Part shown: positions 48,201-57,422 of the stretch, in pieces
How positions within the stretch are numbered: the stretch's first letter is position 1
Layout: the number at the start of each line of letters is the position of its first letter
Origin: Takakia lepidozioides
Lineage: Eukaryota > Streptophyta > Takakiopsida > Takakiales > Takakiaceae
Direction: 5' to 3'
Assembly (NCBI GenBank): GCA_030704615.1
Contig: CM060731.1
Coordinates: forward strand, 11,780,001 to 11,844,000
Length of the DNA: 64,000 nt
Made by a program: the position numbers and the translations under genes
The notes under the pieces: model-generated
Told to the model about the DNA's origin: nothing
Database searches by the model: none
What the model saw: only the letters and a program-made list of their open reading frames with translations

Positions 48201-48641
48201 GGGACGTCTACACCGGAGTTCATGGGCAGGAGGAACGTGCCTTTTTTTGCCAGGGGAGATTTCATGCCTAGTCCAGAAAGGGAGTACATCCTGCCTACTT
48301 ATGCTGCCCGGCTTGCTTCGGTGTCCATTAGGAGGTGTTCCGAACGTAGTCGTGTACAGCAGATTTTAGACGAGGCAAGCCTCAAGAAAATGAAGATGAG
48401 GGAGGAGGCAGCAGCTATTAGAGCCCGTCGGGCTCGTAGATTTGTGTTGGATTCTGCTGAGGAAAGTGGGGGAGAAGACGCAGAAGATTCCCAGGAGGTG
48501 AGGTGGACAGTCCCCCAAGGAGAGGACGGGATTTTTGAGAGGCATAGTGGAACTGATGCATCACAGAGCTCGGAGGATGAGGGGGATGAGGGGGATGAGG
48601 AAGAAGGTGGGGCAAGTTCCTCGGAGGGTGTAGGAGAGTAG
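42216..48641 (+). CDS. MULE-2 passenger gene: ParB-like domain fused to DNA N4/N6-methyltransferase-like domain
   Basis: Predicted exons: 42216-42392 (possible GC-AG intron), 42740-44181, 44300-44490, 44592-44876, 44962-45087, 45183-45398, 46292-47416, 47505-47769, 47854-48052, 48182-48641. Joins keep frame and are shared with MULE-1. Order: basic, low-complexity N-terminus; ParB/sulfiredoxin-like domain at the end of exon 2 (LRIPLCRLVSL, VWDGNHRLLAW, the DGxHR core); helical middle part; Lys-rich linker; methyltransferase-like part with motif IV as DMILLDIPDG, then TKTGKPWRYSRTRSPAFIQT and the SAM-site candidate GRILDLTCGTGASMWAG; acidic tail. Catalytic motif before SAM motif is the beta-class order of N4/N6 DNA methyltransferases. 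IPDG replaces DPPY, so activity is uncertain. Exon 7 contains a run of 8 G near 47116, one short of frame. ParB-methyltransferase fusions are common in phages and plasmids; here the gene has introns and rides on a eukaryotic transposon. Confidence 0.75.
45465..46262. repeat. Intronic palindrome array in MULE-2, 95/190-bp period
   Basis: Fills the intron between exons 45183-45398 and 46292-47416. Units of about 95 bases form a 190-base higher-order repeat. Each holds an inverted pair around GGCGCC (GAACTGGAAATTCGGCGCC / GTTTTCCAGTTC) and a second hairpin GGGACTTAGCC / GGCTAAGTCCC. The corresponding MULE-1 intron holds a related array with a different period. Confidence 0.93.
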
Positions 48642-48824
48642 TGCCCATTCCGGCTATGACAGTTAGAACACACTTGTATAGACGTGGCTTGCCACAAAAT
48701 TTGCAATAAAATGTTGCATTTTAAGTCCACTGGTGCCACATTCCAACTTCACATGACCCTATTTCCGTGCCTCCTAACCCTATTTCCGTGGACTCACAAT
48801 GGTCTGCTCATGCTTTTTTTTTTT

Positions 48825-48877
48825 CCGCTCATGCTCATGCCGCTCATGCTCATGCCGCTCATGAAATAGCAGCCCCC
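48825..48877 (-). repeat. MULE-2 right terminal inverted repeat
   Basis: CCGCTCATGCTCATGCCGCTC subrepeats ending CTCATGAAATAGCAGCCCCC; inverted match to 34407-34450 and to the end of MULE-1 at 5174. A T run (GCTTTTTTTTTTTT) lies just inside, mirrored by the A run in MULE-1. Confidence 0.85.
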
Positions 48878-48887
48878 ATCCTACGGA
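48878..48887 (+). repeat. Target-site duplication of MULE-2, right copy
   Basis: ATCCTACGGA, identical to 34397-34406. Confidence 0.85.
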
Positions 48888-49448
48888 CGGCTCAGTCATG
48901 AGAGCTAAAGCCATTGTTACGGACGCAATGTCCTATGATGTGTTTATTGGTGGGGCGGTGTTATACCCCATGGGATTCACTCTGGACTTTTGGGAGGAAA
49001 TGACATCCTACAGGTCGGAATGGTAGTCAGGAGATGACCGACGTGCAATGCTCCCAGTGCGGTTTATTGGGAATGTAGCGGTGGATCATAGGAACATGAT
49101 GCCCACATTGGCTGCATTCTCTGGGGTGGTGGCTAGGGGTGGTGAGCTCTTGGAGGGCAATAGCCATGCAAATGATAGGCCATCACCTGATGATGACAAA
49201 GAATTGGCATACAAGGCTGATTTGCTTCCTCATGTGCCTGTGCATATTCCACTGTGGGGTATGGTTGAGAATTTGCATCGAGTAGCAGGCGAGTGTGTGC
49301 ACCAAGCATGGCAAGAGGCCTTTCCATTGGTGAGTGAGGGGAGTTCAGGGACATCACCTGGACCTCCTGAGTTAGCTCCTTTGGACACAGTGCCCATTAC
49401 CTGGCAACCACATGACTCAGGGATTTGTTTGCTAGACAAGGACTTTTG
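48888..49448 (+). pseudogene. Retrotransposon A protease C-terminal part and linker
   Basis: Continues the protease in the frame ending VTDAMSYDVFIGGAVLYPMG (GFTLDFWEE follows), the usual C-terminal part of a Ty3/gypsy protease. After one stop near 49027 a 133-codon linker follows from 49048, ending at the start of the methyltransferase domain (WQPHDSGICLLD). Confidence 0.7.
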
Positions 49449-50601
49449 ATACCCTTGAATTGCTGAGAGAGGCAATAACTTAGAATACTGGTGTGTGAGC
49501 AAGGCAATGTGGCGCATAGAAATACACCGAGCTATCTCATCCTTCTCCACATACAAGTACTTGCGTACTTTAATCCCTGCTTGCAATACTCCTGCAAGCC
49601 CAGTGCAGACATTACCTTGCTTGGGGCGGATGATTTGGACCGGCATGGTTCCATTGACTTGGTGATAGTTGGATGGCCTTGCCAAGGACACTCTCCCGCA
49701 GGTCATGGGAATGGCTTGCATGATGCACGATCGCATTTATTTTGGGAGATGTTGCGAGTGTTGCGGGACTTGCAGACGAGGCAAGTGCAACCTCTAGGCT
49801 ACATCTTGGAAAATGTTCATCTTATGGGGGATTCTCGGGCCAGGGTTATGGCCAGTGTGCATCAGGTGCGGTCTTGGATTGGATCGGCGGTGCTATTGGA
49901 TGCAGCAGCGGTGGGATCACGCGCAAATCGACCTCGATTGTGGTGGACCAATCTTGCACCACCATAGCTACTCAAGAGAGCATATGATTCCATTCAACGG
50001 CCACCCAATCTCACGGTTGAAGCCTACTTTGGACCAAGGGAGGCAACCACAGAGGGTGCGACATGATGACTGTCCACCTCTAGTAGTGGTCAATCGAGTG
50101 GGGGGGCCACGTGCAGCCTTGCCTACACTCATGAGCTTTCCCTCATCTCATGCTTTCCGAGACAATGGTCTTGGGTTGATTTGGGACAGTGTGCTACAGC
50201 AATTGGTGGAGCCCAATGCAGATGAGCGAGAGCGGGCAATGGGATTTGCCACCGGCACTACAAATGTGTCAGTTCTGTCAGAGGCATCACGCCGCCAAGT
50301 GCTGGGTCAAGCAATGGATCTAAATTGCTTGACATGGGTCATTGGCTTGTGCATGGCTGAACAACGGAGATTGCAAGCATTGGTGGCTACTTCTGCACTC
50401 CCATTGGATAGTGCATCTTCCCTGCCAACCGGGACGGTTGAGGCAGTGACTGGGGGCGAGCACAGGATCGTGGGTTGCAAACACCCATGGCAGATGTGGG
50501 ATAAGATGCGCAAAGAGAGAGTCATTGGATCTCTCAAGCAGCAGTATGAGGAGTGGGGAGAGCCATGGACTGAGGATCAGTTGGAGGCCAAGGGTTTTTG
50601 A
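49449..50601 (+). pseudogene. C5-cytosine DNA methyltransferase domain inside retrotransposon A
   Basis: Plus-strand motifs: IDLVIVGWPCQGHSPAGHG (motif IV with catalytic PCQ), YILENVHLMGDSRA (motif VI, ENV), SRANRPRLWWTN (motif VIII), LMSFPSSHAF, then DERERAMGFATGTT (motif IX region) and RRQVLGQAMDLNCLTWV (motif X). Motif I/II is missing on the plus strand. Instead the minus strand of about 49602-49449 reads TGLAGVLQAGIKVRKYLYVE and KDEIAR, the expected motif I-II sequence, so about 155 bases are inverted in place. A frameshift near 49965 separates motif VIII from IX/X. Retrotransposons with captured cytosine methyltransferases have been described in algae and other eukaryotes, and this fits that class. 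The copy is inactive as it stands. Confidence 0.85.
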
Positions 50602-50866
50602 AGAGGTTGAGAATGTTTCTTGCTCAGATGATGTTCTGAAGGTGGCTATGGCGGAGCAAGTGGAGGCTACGCCACAGCCAGATTGGGCGGACAAGGCCCA
50701 AGAGGTTGTTATCTAGCAACCAAAGGATTCGTCTGCTACCTCCAAGCCTGGTGTACCCAAGGTTGCAGTCACTGAGGACAATTGGGAACCAGTTGTTGGA
50801 CCTACAGTCACCGGAGGAGAGAGACGGAGGATCCAGCGATTTCTAAGGGTTTATAAATCTAAGGAT

Positions 50867-51930
50867 TTGGGGAGTTTGAAGGGTCAAGAGATTCGTATTG
50901 ATTTGGCAAGTCACACGCCAATCTTTCGAAGGCCCTACCGGTATAGTGACATGGAGAGGTCATTGATCCAGTCACGGACTATGGAGTTGTTCGAAGCTGG
51001 ATTGGTGGAGTTGTCAGGCGGGGAGTATGCCTCGGCAACGGTTATGCCAGGTAAGAAGGATATCTATGGCAATTGGACAAAAAGAAGGATATGTGGGGAC
51101 TATCGTCCTGTGAACCGTCAGACTAAGTCCGATAGATATGCCATGCCAACTTCAGAGGAGATCTTTGATGCCATTGGGCATGCAAAGGTGTTTAACAGAT
51201 TGGACTTGCGATCCGGTTACCACCAGTTGCCAATCAAAGAGGCTGACAAGCAAAAGACGACATTCTGGGGGATTGACCAACATGGGAAGGATTGTTTGTA
51301 CCAATGGCGGTTCTTACCGTTTGGGTTGAAGAATGCTCCTTTAGAGTTTCAGAGGGTCATGGATAGGATTCTCACGGGGCTAGACTTTGCCCGGTGCTAC
51401 ATTGATGACATCATCGTCTTTAGTGCTACGGTTGAGGAGCATGAGAGACACCTTCAGGTGGTGTTTGAGCGCTTGAGAGCACACGGGTTGAAACTGCACC
51501 CCGGAAAGCGCAAGTTCTTCCACAATCAGATTGAATATCTGGGCCACATGATATACCCTGGAGGATTGGGTGTTCAACAGACAAAGGTGGAGGCCATTGC
51601 ATGCATTCCACGCCCATGGATGTGAGCAGAGTTTGTGCTTCATGGGATGGCAAACTACTATCGACGGTTTGTCAAGGGATTTAGTAGCATTGCAAAGGCT
51701 CTTACCAAGTTGACCAAGGTGGGTCAGGAGTGGCAGTGGGAGGAGGAGCAGGAGGAAGCATTTGAGGAACTCAAGGCTCGATTGACTTCTGCACCTATTC
51801 TGAGGCGGCCTATTCGGGGGCGGCCTTTCCAGTTACATACGGATTGGAGTATGCTGGGGATTGGAGCAGTGCTCACACAGGTGGATGATGAGGGAAGAGA
51901 GTTTGTAGTGACATATGCTAGCCGCTCGAA
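50867..51930 (+). pseudogene. Retrotransposon A reverse transcriptase and RNase H N-terminal part
   Basis: Open for 252 codons: LFEAGLVELSGGEYASATVM, RRICGDYRPVNRQT, HAKVFNRLDLRSGYHQLPIK, WRFLPFGLKNAPLEFQRVMD and the catalytic block RCYIDDIIVF. The thumb and connection (ANYYRRFVKGFSSIAKALTK) follow after a frameshift near 51625. RNase H begins with RPFQLHTDWSMLGIGAVLTQ and ends in YASRS at the MULE-3 insertion. The rest lies at 57423. Confidence 0.88.
51922..51930 (+). repeat. Target-site duplication of MULE-3, left copy
   Basis: CCGCTCGAA, repeated at 57423-57431; in element A it encodes part of the RNase H YASRSN motif. Confidence 0.88.
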
Positions 51931-52079
51931 GGGGGATGCTAATCCGTGAGCGGCTCACGTGAGCGGAAAGATTCGTGAGCGAGAAGATGCTCATCCGTGA
52001 GCGGAAAGATGCTAACGGACGAGGATGATTATCATCGCGCGGGCCTATAACCGTGGATGAGAAAACCCCGGGAGACCTG

Positions 52080-52270
52080 TATCCGCGGGACAATGTTGGA
52101 TGAATATTTGATGCATTTTGGATGAACTTTGGATGAACGTAACATTGAGTTTGGATGAACTCTGGTACACCGATGGATAGATGAATGCATGAATGCATGG
52201 ATGAACAATTGACAACAGGATGGATGCCGAGTGCTTGTATTGTGGACGCCTCAAATATGGATGAATGGAG
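52080..52270. repeat. MULE-3 left subterminal GGATGAA repeats
   Basis: Many copies of GGATGAA with variable spacing. The right side (57010-57160) has TTCATCC and ATGAATG runs, i.e. inverted relative to these. Confidence 0.75.
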
Positions 52271-52748
52271 AAACATAGATGAAGAGGAAGTTATGATGAG
52301 AAGAACAGGTCCAGAGGCACACACCGGATTCAAATCAAACAACTCGGTATTGGTTTATCGATAGATAGTTTGAAAAGAAATGGATCATTTCGAACAAGAA
52401 GATGCACTGCCACTAGAGGAGTTTGCATCCAAAACTGAAGCACAACTATCAATGAACACCCTAGCCCTCCTATCCACATTTCCCCTCCGGTTGCAAAGTA
52501 GAGGAGGGGGAGATGCCTGGAGAGCAAATGCTCTGGCTGCAGCCTCCGCATAACATGGCAATTCAAGAAGGGGGGGCGGACTAGGATAGAAGTCTGGGTT
52601 CGCAAAGAAAGGGAGGAACCTTGGCGTTCTTGGGCTCCTGCAGATACATCCCAAAGTTTCATGAGGATCCCCCATTCTCACACCACAGTGGAGGCCCAAA
52701 TGAAGAAGCAAAAAGTGACAAAGAAGAACATAAAAGAATGGTGTAGAC

Positions 52749-55700
52749 TTACTCACAATCAAAATCGTCGTCAATGTCGGCCATGTCTTTGTGTTCCATG
52801 ACCACTGTTGCGAGCGCCGCATCTGTCTGCGTGCCTGAAGTTGAGCCCTCATGGAGAGGAGCTATTACCTCATTGTAGAGGTCGGCATCGCCCTCAAAGG
52901 CGAACATATGCCTTTCTGCTGCCTTGCGAATGAAGCCCATGCATGAAAACCGATCAAAGAGCAAAGAGCAAGGCATGCCTGCAATCCAAAAAGAACAACA
53001 AATGAAGGCAGAACATTGCGAGACTGTCAGTGCAAAACCACAAACTTGTTCCCAGAGTGAGATCAACAACCCGGGACCCTTGAATGCTGCAGGACTCGAT
53101 GACAGTCTGCATGAAGGCCGGATTCTTCTCCCGTGCACCTCTCCATGGCTTTCCGGACGCCCGTAGCACTGTAAGTGATGCATCAACGTAGTTGTAGATA
53201 AAATCATCATCCACCGGATTGCAAGAGGAGTCAACATGCGCCCCCCCCCTCCAGGACTTCGAACTCCTTCACGGAAGACGGTGTGGATGACAGTGCACAT
53301 CGAAAGCACGAGTCTGCACAATTAAAACAGGGAGGACACTGGAGTGGGCACCGAAGCTAGGGCCGGGGAAAGACTAATAGGAACACTTGCACCATGCTTG
53401 CGTAAACGCAAAGATGGTAGGGGAGAAGGACAGGCAAAAATGGAAAACAAACGAGTCAAAACCATACCGACATTTCTGGAGGGTTGAAAGCAAATGATGA
53501 AATGAGAATCTACCTTTTGGCTTGGGAAGTCCCCATTTGTGAGTGGCAAGCTGTTAACCCCATTCCAACTTTTAATCACCTTCATTCCACCCGACTTAAG
53601 GAAACTGGCGAGCTGGCGCCAACACTTCAAAATGGTTGCTTGGAGGATGAGCAGACAACCATTGTCAGCCAGGAAGTGCCCATAGAATCTGAAGACCCAA
53701 GGCCAGTAGCGGTCGTCCCATGCATTCCAGGCGGGAGTCACACCCATCAGAGGAACGTCGGGCACTGGAAGCCCGTCGGGAATCTCCACAACTATGAGCT
53801 CGCATGCAAAGGTTTTCTTCTCCCCGATCACCCAGGATGGACCTTTGGCAGCCTTCACATCCAACAAAGAAAACATACCCACTTAGAAGACCTGCAAACA
53901 GTCTTCAAATCTACATACACACAAGCAAGAAGAGGTAATGAATTTACCAGAGTGAGGAATACGACAGTGTCTCCCAAGTCGGGGACTTCTCCACGGTGGT
54001 GGCTCCTTTCCTTCGAGATGCCATCATGTCCAAGAAGCCTTCGTTCACTGTCTTGTGTTGGAATTGAGTAGAACCACCTCTGCCAGGATTAAGAAGGGCC
54101 TTGTATGGCCGGTCACACTGAGCAGGCCCCTTTGACCCCCTTTGAGCCCTGCCTTCAGCCTCTTTTTCTTTTTCCTTCTTCTATCCTTTTTCTTCGGGCT
54201 CTGACTCACCACCGGTTCCTTTGTTTTCAAAACCCAAAGATCTCTCAACTGCAGCTGTCTATCCGTCAGAAGAGCAAGAACCTCCGCATTGTCATTCAAG
54301 TTCCGAAGGACGTTCTCCTCCAATGGTGTCGATTGTTTGGGGCAATCCAAGTACCAGCCACAATCTTTCAAATGAGATCTGCTCCAGTCCTCCAAAATAC
54401 CGGCTTGGTACATAGTTGTGTAAGGATTTGTCTTTGCCCAGCTATCGATGAAGTATGGGTAGGAGATCAGAAAACCGCCAGGCAAAAGCGCTCCGTGGAT
54501 ATACCTGCAATGAAAGCAAACAGAAAATCACTAGAAGCCAATCACATACTGATATTAGAACAACCAGCATATCTATGCATGTTGTGGAATAAACACATTA
54601 CAAACACAGGCTGGAATCATGCTTGCGTCAACGCAAACCTGATCCGAGGTCTGAGAGAAGTCCCCTCATCCACACTGCCCAATGTCCGTATTCATGCTTT
54701 TGTCAACACAAGCATGAATACGTAGTGGAAATATTACATAAAATTCCACTCTTGGTCAGGCTTGCGTTAATGCAAGCTTGAACCCTGGTCTGAAACCAGT
54801 CCCTTTTCCTACACTCTTTCCCAATCCAAGGAAAAGGCAAACCCTACGTCTCACATCCCAGGACTCCAAAAAGATTACATAAAATTACACTCTTGGTCAA
54901 AAAAAAAAAAAAACCACTCTTGGTCAGGTTTGCGTTAACGCAAGGCTCCTGAACCCTGGTATGAAACCAGTCCCCTTTCGGAGGGTGAAAAAAAAAAAAA
55001 AAAAAAAAAACCGACTATTAGTCAGGCTTGCGTCAACGCAAGTCTGAATCCTGGTCTGAAACCAGTCCTCTTTCCTTAATTATAATTTAAAAGAAAGAAA
55101 GAAAGAAAAACAAAAAAAAAAAAAAAAAAAACACACTATGGTCATGTTTGCGTTAACGCAAGCCTGATTAACCCTGCTATGAAACTAGTCCCCTTTCCTA
55201 CACTTTGTGCATACTTCCAAACAATCTCTTTCCACCTCCGAATAAAAGTGCCGAAAGATTCATCGGGCTCAACCACCTTGATTTTTGAAGTCATAAAGAG
55301 TTTGTTCCATAAATTCCAAACCTCTCTCCTCCAGCTGCCAAGACACAAGCTTGTGTTATGATGCGTTTACAAACAATTGTAATTTCAATGCAAGTTATTG
55401 CGACGACAAAAGCAGGATGACTTCTGCACCTGGCACCAAAATGTCGCTTTATGGAGCCACTTGTCCCAGTCGACATCGCTGAAAGGCCCCACAAAATGGA
55501 AGTTGTTTGCCTGACGGAGGACAGTGTTAGAGTTCCAGATCTTAAGCCATCGCACCTTGTGCTTTGGTTCCACCATTGCCATTGCAAGCCTATGCAACTT
55601 CTTTTGTGTCATTTCTGGCTTGTCACTCTTGTTCCAATGGAACCGCACCTGGTCCAGGAATCCTGCACTGAGACTAGGATCAGCTATGTGAAGCTGTTTG

Positions 55701-55960
55701 GTGAACGCTATGACAACGTTTTTGCGGCATAAGTCCATTGCTTCGTTGATGGCCTGCTCAATTCCACGATAGGGACAATTTCTCGATACCTCGGGTGCCT
55801 GTGCCCCCCCCCCCACTTTCGTGGGTGCCACCCCCTTTGTGGGTGAATCTTCTTCAACATCGTTCCCTCTCGAGTCTCCAACCATTACAGTCCGGGGAGA
55901 AAGGGAGAACATACTGCCGGTAGAGGAGTCTGACTGTACAGAGACAATGTGGCATATATA
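52749..55960 (-). pseudogene. Diverged methyltransferase passenger gene of MULE-3 (no ParB domain)
   Basis: Segments in transcription order: 55960-55385 (MTQKKLHRLAMAMVEPKHKV, RWLKIWNSNTVLRQ, WLHKATFWCQV, matching MULE-2 exons 4-5, but with no intron between them); 54505-54045 (FLISYPYFIDSWAKTNPYTT, HLKDCGWYLDCPK, Lys-rich linker); 53882-53322 (CELIVVEIPDGLPVPD, motif IV again IPDG; FLADNGCLLILQ); 53214-52954 (KPWRGAREKNPAFMQTVIES, RVVDLTLGTS); and 52960-52749 (RHMFAFEGDADLYNE, acidic end DIDDDFDCE). IPDG is conserved between distant copies, so it is probably functional rather than a chance mutation. The gene is truncated and its splice sites are only partly recognisable. Confidence 0.75.
54600..55170. 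repeat. Intronic palindrome array in MULE-3 (CTTGCGTTAACGCAAG)
   Basis: About six units of roughly 100-130 bases. Each has CTTGCGTTAACGCAAG or a close variant (GTCAACGCAAG, GTTAATGCAAG), followed by a CTGGTCTGAAACCAGTCC hairpin and often an A run. The array falls between the segment matching MULE-2 exon 5 or 6 and the segment matching exon 7, that is in or next to the intron which carries the GGCGCC array in MULE-1 and MULE-2. A single similar palindrome lies at 53395. Confidence 0.85.
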
Positions 55961-55989
55961 ATAGACTCCCCAGGGATCAAAAGTCAAGT

Positions 55990-56660
55990 GTGTCGCTATT
56001 AGGGTACCCTCGTTTCAGAAGTGCACCGCCCAGATTTCAAAAAGGACATGCGAAACTCCTGCCTCGACATTCACCGGCTTGTTCAAGCATTACATGTCGT
56101 GGGAGTCTAGGCCTCACAAGTTCTGGTTCTGCCCAGATGACATTGTGCGTTGTGTCATGGGGACTGTTTGGGATTATGTGATATGAAGCCTCAAATTCCA
56201 TCCGTGTGGCCAGTGAAGTTAGGAACCACACTCTCCAAACTGGAAATTGACATGCTGGAGGAGGCCGGGTTTCACCTTGAGAGGCCCAACTGTCGTAACG
56301 CCGGTTTCTCCAATAACTTTCCCTTCCAACTTTCCTACATGTCCTCGACAGGGCAACAATTGGCCCACAAAAATGAATGGAAAGGCGGTACTTCGGGTTG
56401 AGGCTGATGCAGATAATGAGTGCAAGATAGAGTATGCTAGAACCCTGCAATATCGCGTCACCCAAATTGTGAATGTCCCATTGTTAGGCTATGGGCAGGT
56501 GTACACCATGGCGACCTCCAGATCGGATGTTCATGACATGACCTATGAGATTACTATTGGCGATTTTCCTAATTGCACTTGTCCGGACTTTCAGAACACG
56601 CTCTCAAGCTCGCAAGCAGCTTTACTACATCTACATTCAAATGATGTTTTGCGATCCTAA
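55990..56660 (+). pseudogene. MULE-3 transposase C-terminal relic
   Basis: Frames give CHGDCLGLCDMKPQ, WPVKLGTTLSKLEIDMLEEA and GFHLERPNCRNAGF, matching VWPVAPGCSLSQNEADALSA of MULE-2. Then VPLLGYGQVYTMATSR, YEITIGDFPNCTCPDF and a broken SWIM end, where the CKH pair is lost after CTCPDF. The catalytic core is absent. Confidence 0.75.
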
Positions 56661-57004
56661 ACGAGACACGTACATTCACCAGTTCATGACCCAGTGACGT
56701 TCATACACTACTGCAGCGAGATAGTTCGGGTTCAATTTGAGATGTAGTCGGGATTTGCATTGCAACTCTGCTGGTTATTATGTCATGTCATTGTTATAAA
56801 AATTTGAAGTGTATCCGACTTTGGAGATAGCTTCGTGCTGGTTAATGGCAACATTTTTTTAGAATGAGATCAATCTTCAATCTTGTTTTGCAATGCATGT
56901 TTATGTTCCAACCAAGTTGCAGATGGCTTCGTGCTGGTTATTGGCAACACTTTCTTGAATGAGATCAATCTTGTTTTGCACAATTGGTTTACGACTACAC
57001 TTTC

Positions 57005-57165
57005 TATGAGATGAATGAATGAGATGAATGAGATGAATCCGATGAATGTCATGAATGTTCTTTTACAAGCAATCTTATTTCAGTCATTTACGATACATTC
57101 ATCCAATCATTTTTCATCCCACATTCATCCTACATTCATCCATTCCTCTTTGCCATTCATCGTTG
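57005..57165. repeat. MULE-3 right subterminal ATGAATG / TTCATCC repeats
   Basis: GATGAATGAGATGAATG runs followed by CATTCATCC runs. Inverted counterpart of 52080-52270. Confidence 0.7.
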
Positions 57166-57422
57166 CTTACTTCATCGAGAAGTTTTTCGTGCACATCATC
57201 TCAGATTTTCTTGCATGGAGGTCGGCGTCTTCTTCGGTCCTGGTGTGATATGTTACCCTCCAATTTGCACAAGTTTGCGTCCACGACAATAGGCCCTGCT
57301 TCTTCCACGGTTATACACTCCACTTCCATTTTCTGCTCACGCTTAAAATGTGCTCATGCTTAAGGGAATATGCTCACGCTTAGTGCGCTAAGCATGAGCA
57401 CGCTCACGCACTAGCTACTCTC

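Larger units (their letters stand above)
34407..48877 (+). mobile_element. MULE-2, 14.5-kb Mutator-like element with two divergent genes
   Basis: Flanked by ATCCTACGGA on both sides. Its ends are inverted: left GGTTTGCTATTTCATGAGC; right, read inward, GGGGGCTGCTATTTCATGAG. Behind both lie GCGGCATGAGC-type subrepeats. The left half carries a minus-strand transposase (38899-35175), the right half a plus-strand ParB/methyltransferase passenger gene (42216-48641). About 2.9 kb of palindromic repeats separate their 5' ends. The insertion lies within the protease of retrotransposon A, so it is younger than that element. Both genes are nearly intact, which suggests recent activity; one homopolymer frameshift is present in the passenger gene. 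Confidence 0.88.
51931..57422. mobile_element. MULE-3, 5.5-kb internally deleted Mutator-like element
   Basis: Flanked by CCGCTCGAA on both sides (9 bp). Left end GGGGGATGCTAATCCGTGAGC; right end read inward GAGAGTAGCTAGTGCGTGAG, both related to the MULE-1/2 ends. It keeps a minus-strand relic of the methyltransferase passenger gene (52749-55960) and a plus-strand relic of the transposase C-terminus (55990-56660), in the same divergent order as MULE-2. The ParB domain, the transposase core and the intergenic array are gone. Confidence 0.85.

Noticed and set aside
49230-49736. Independent reverse-strand gene of 168 codons
   Set aside because: Only its middle part (about 49449-49602) makes sense, as the inverted motif I segment of the methyltransferase; the rest is antisense to linker and motif IV.
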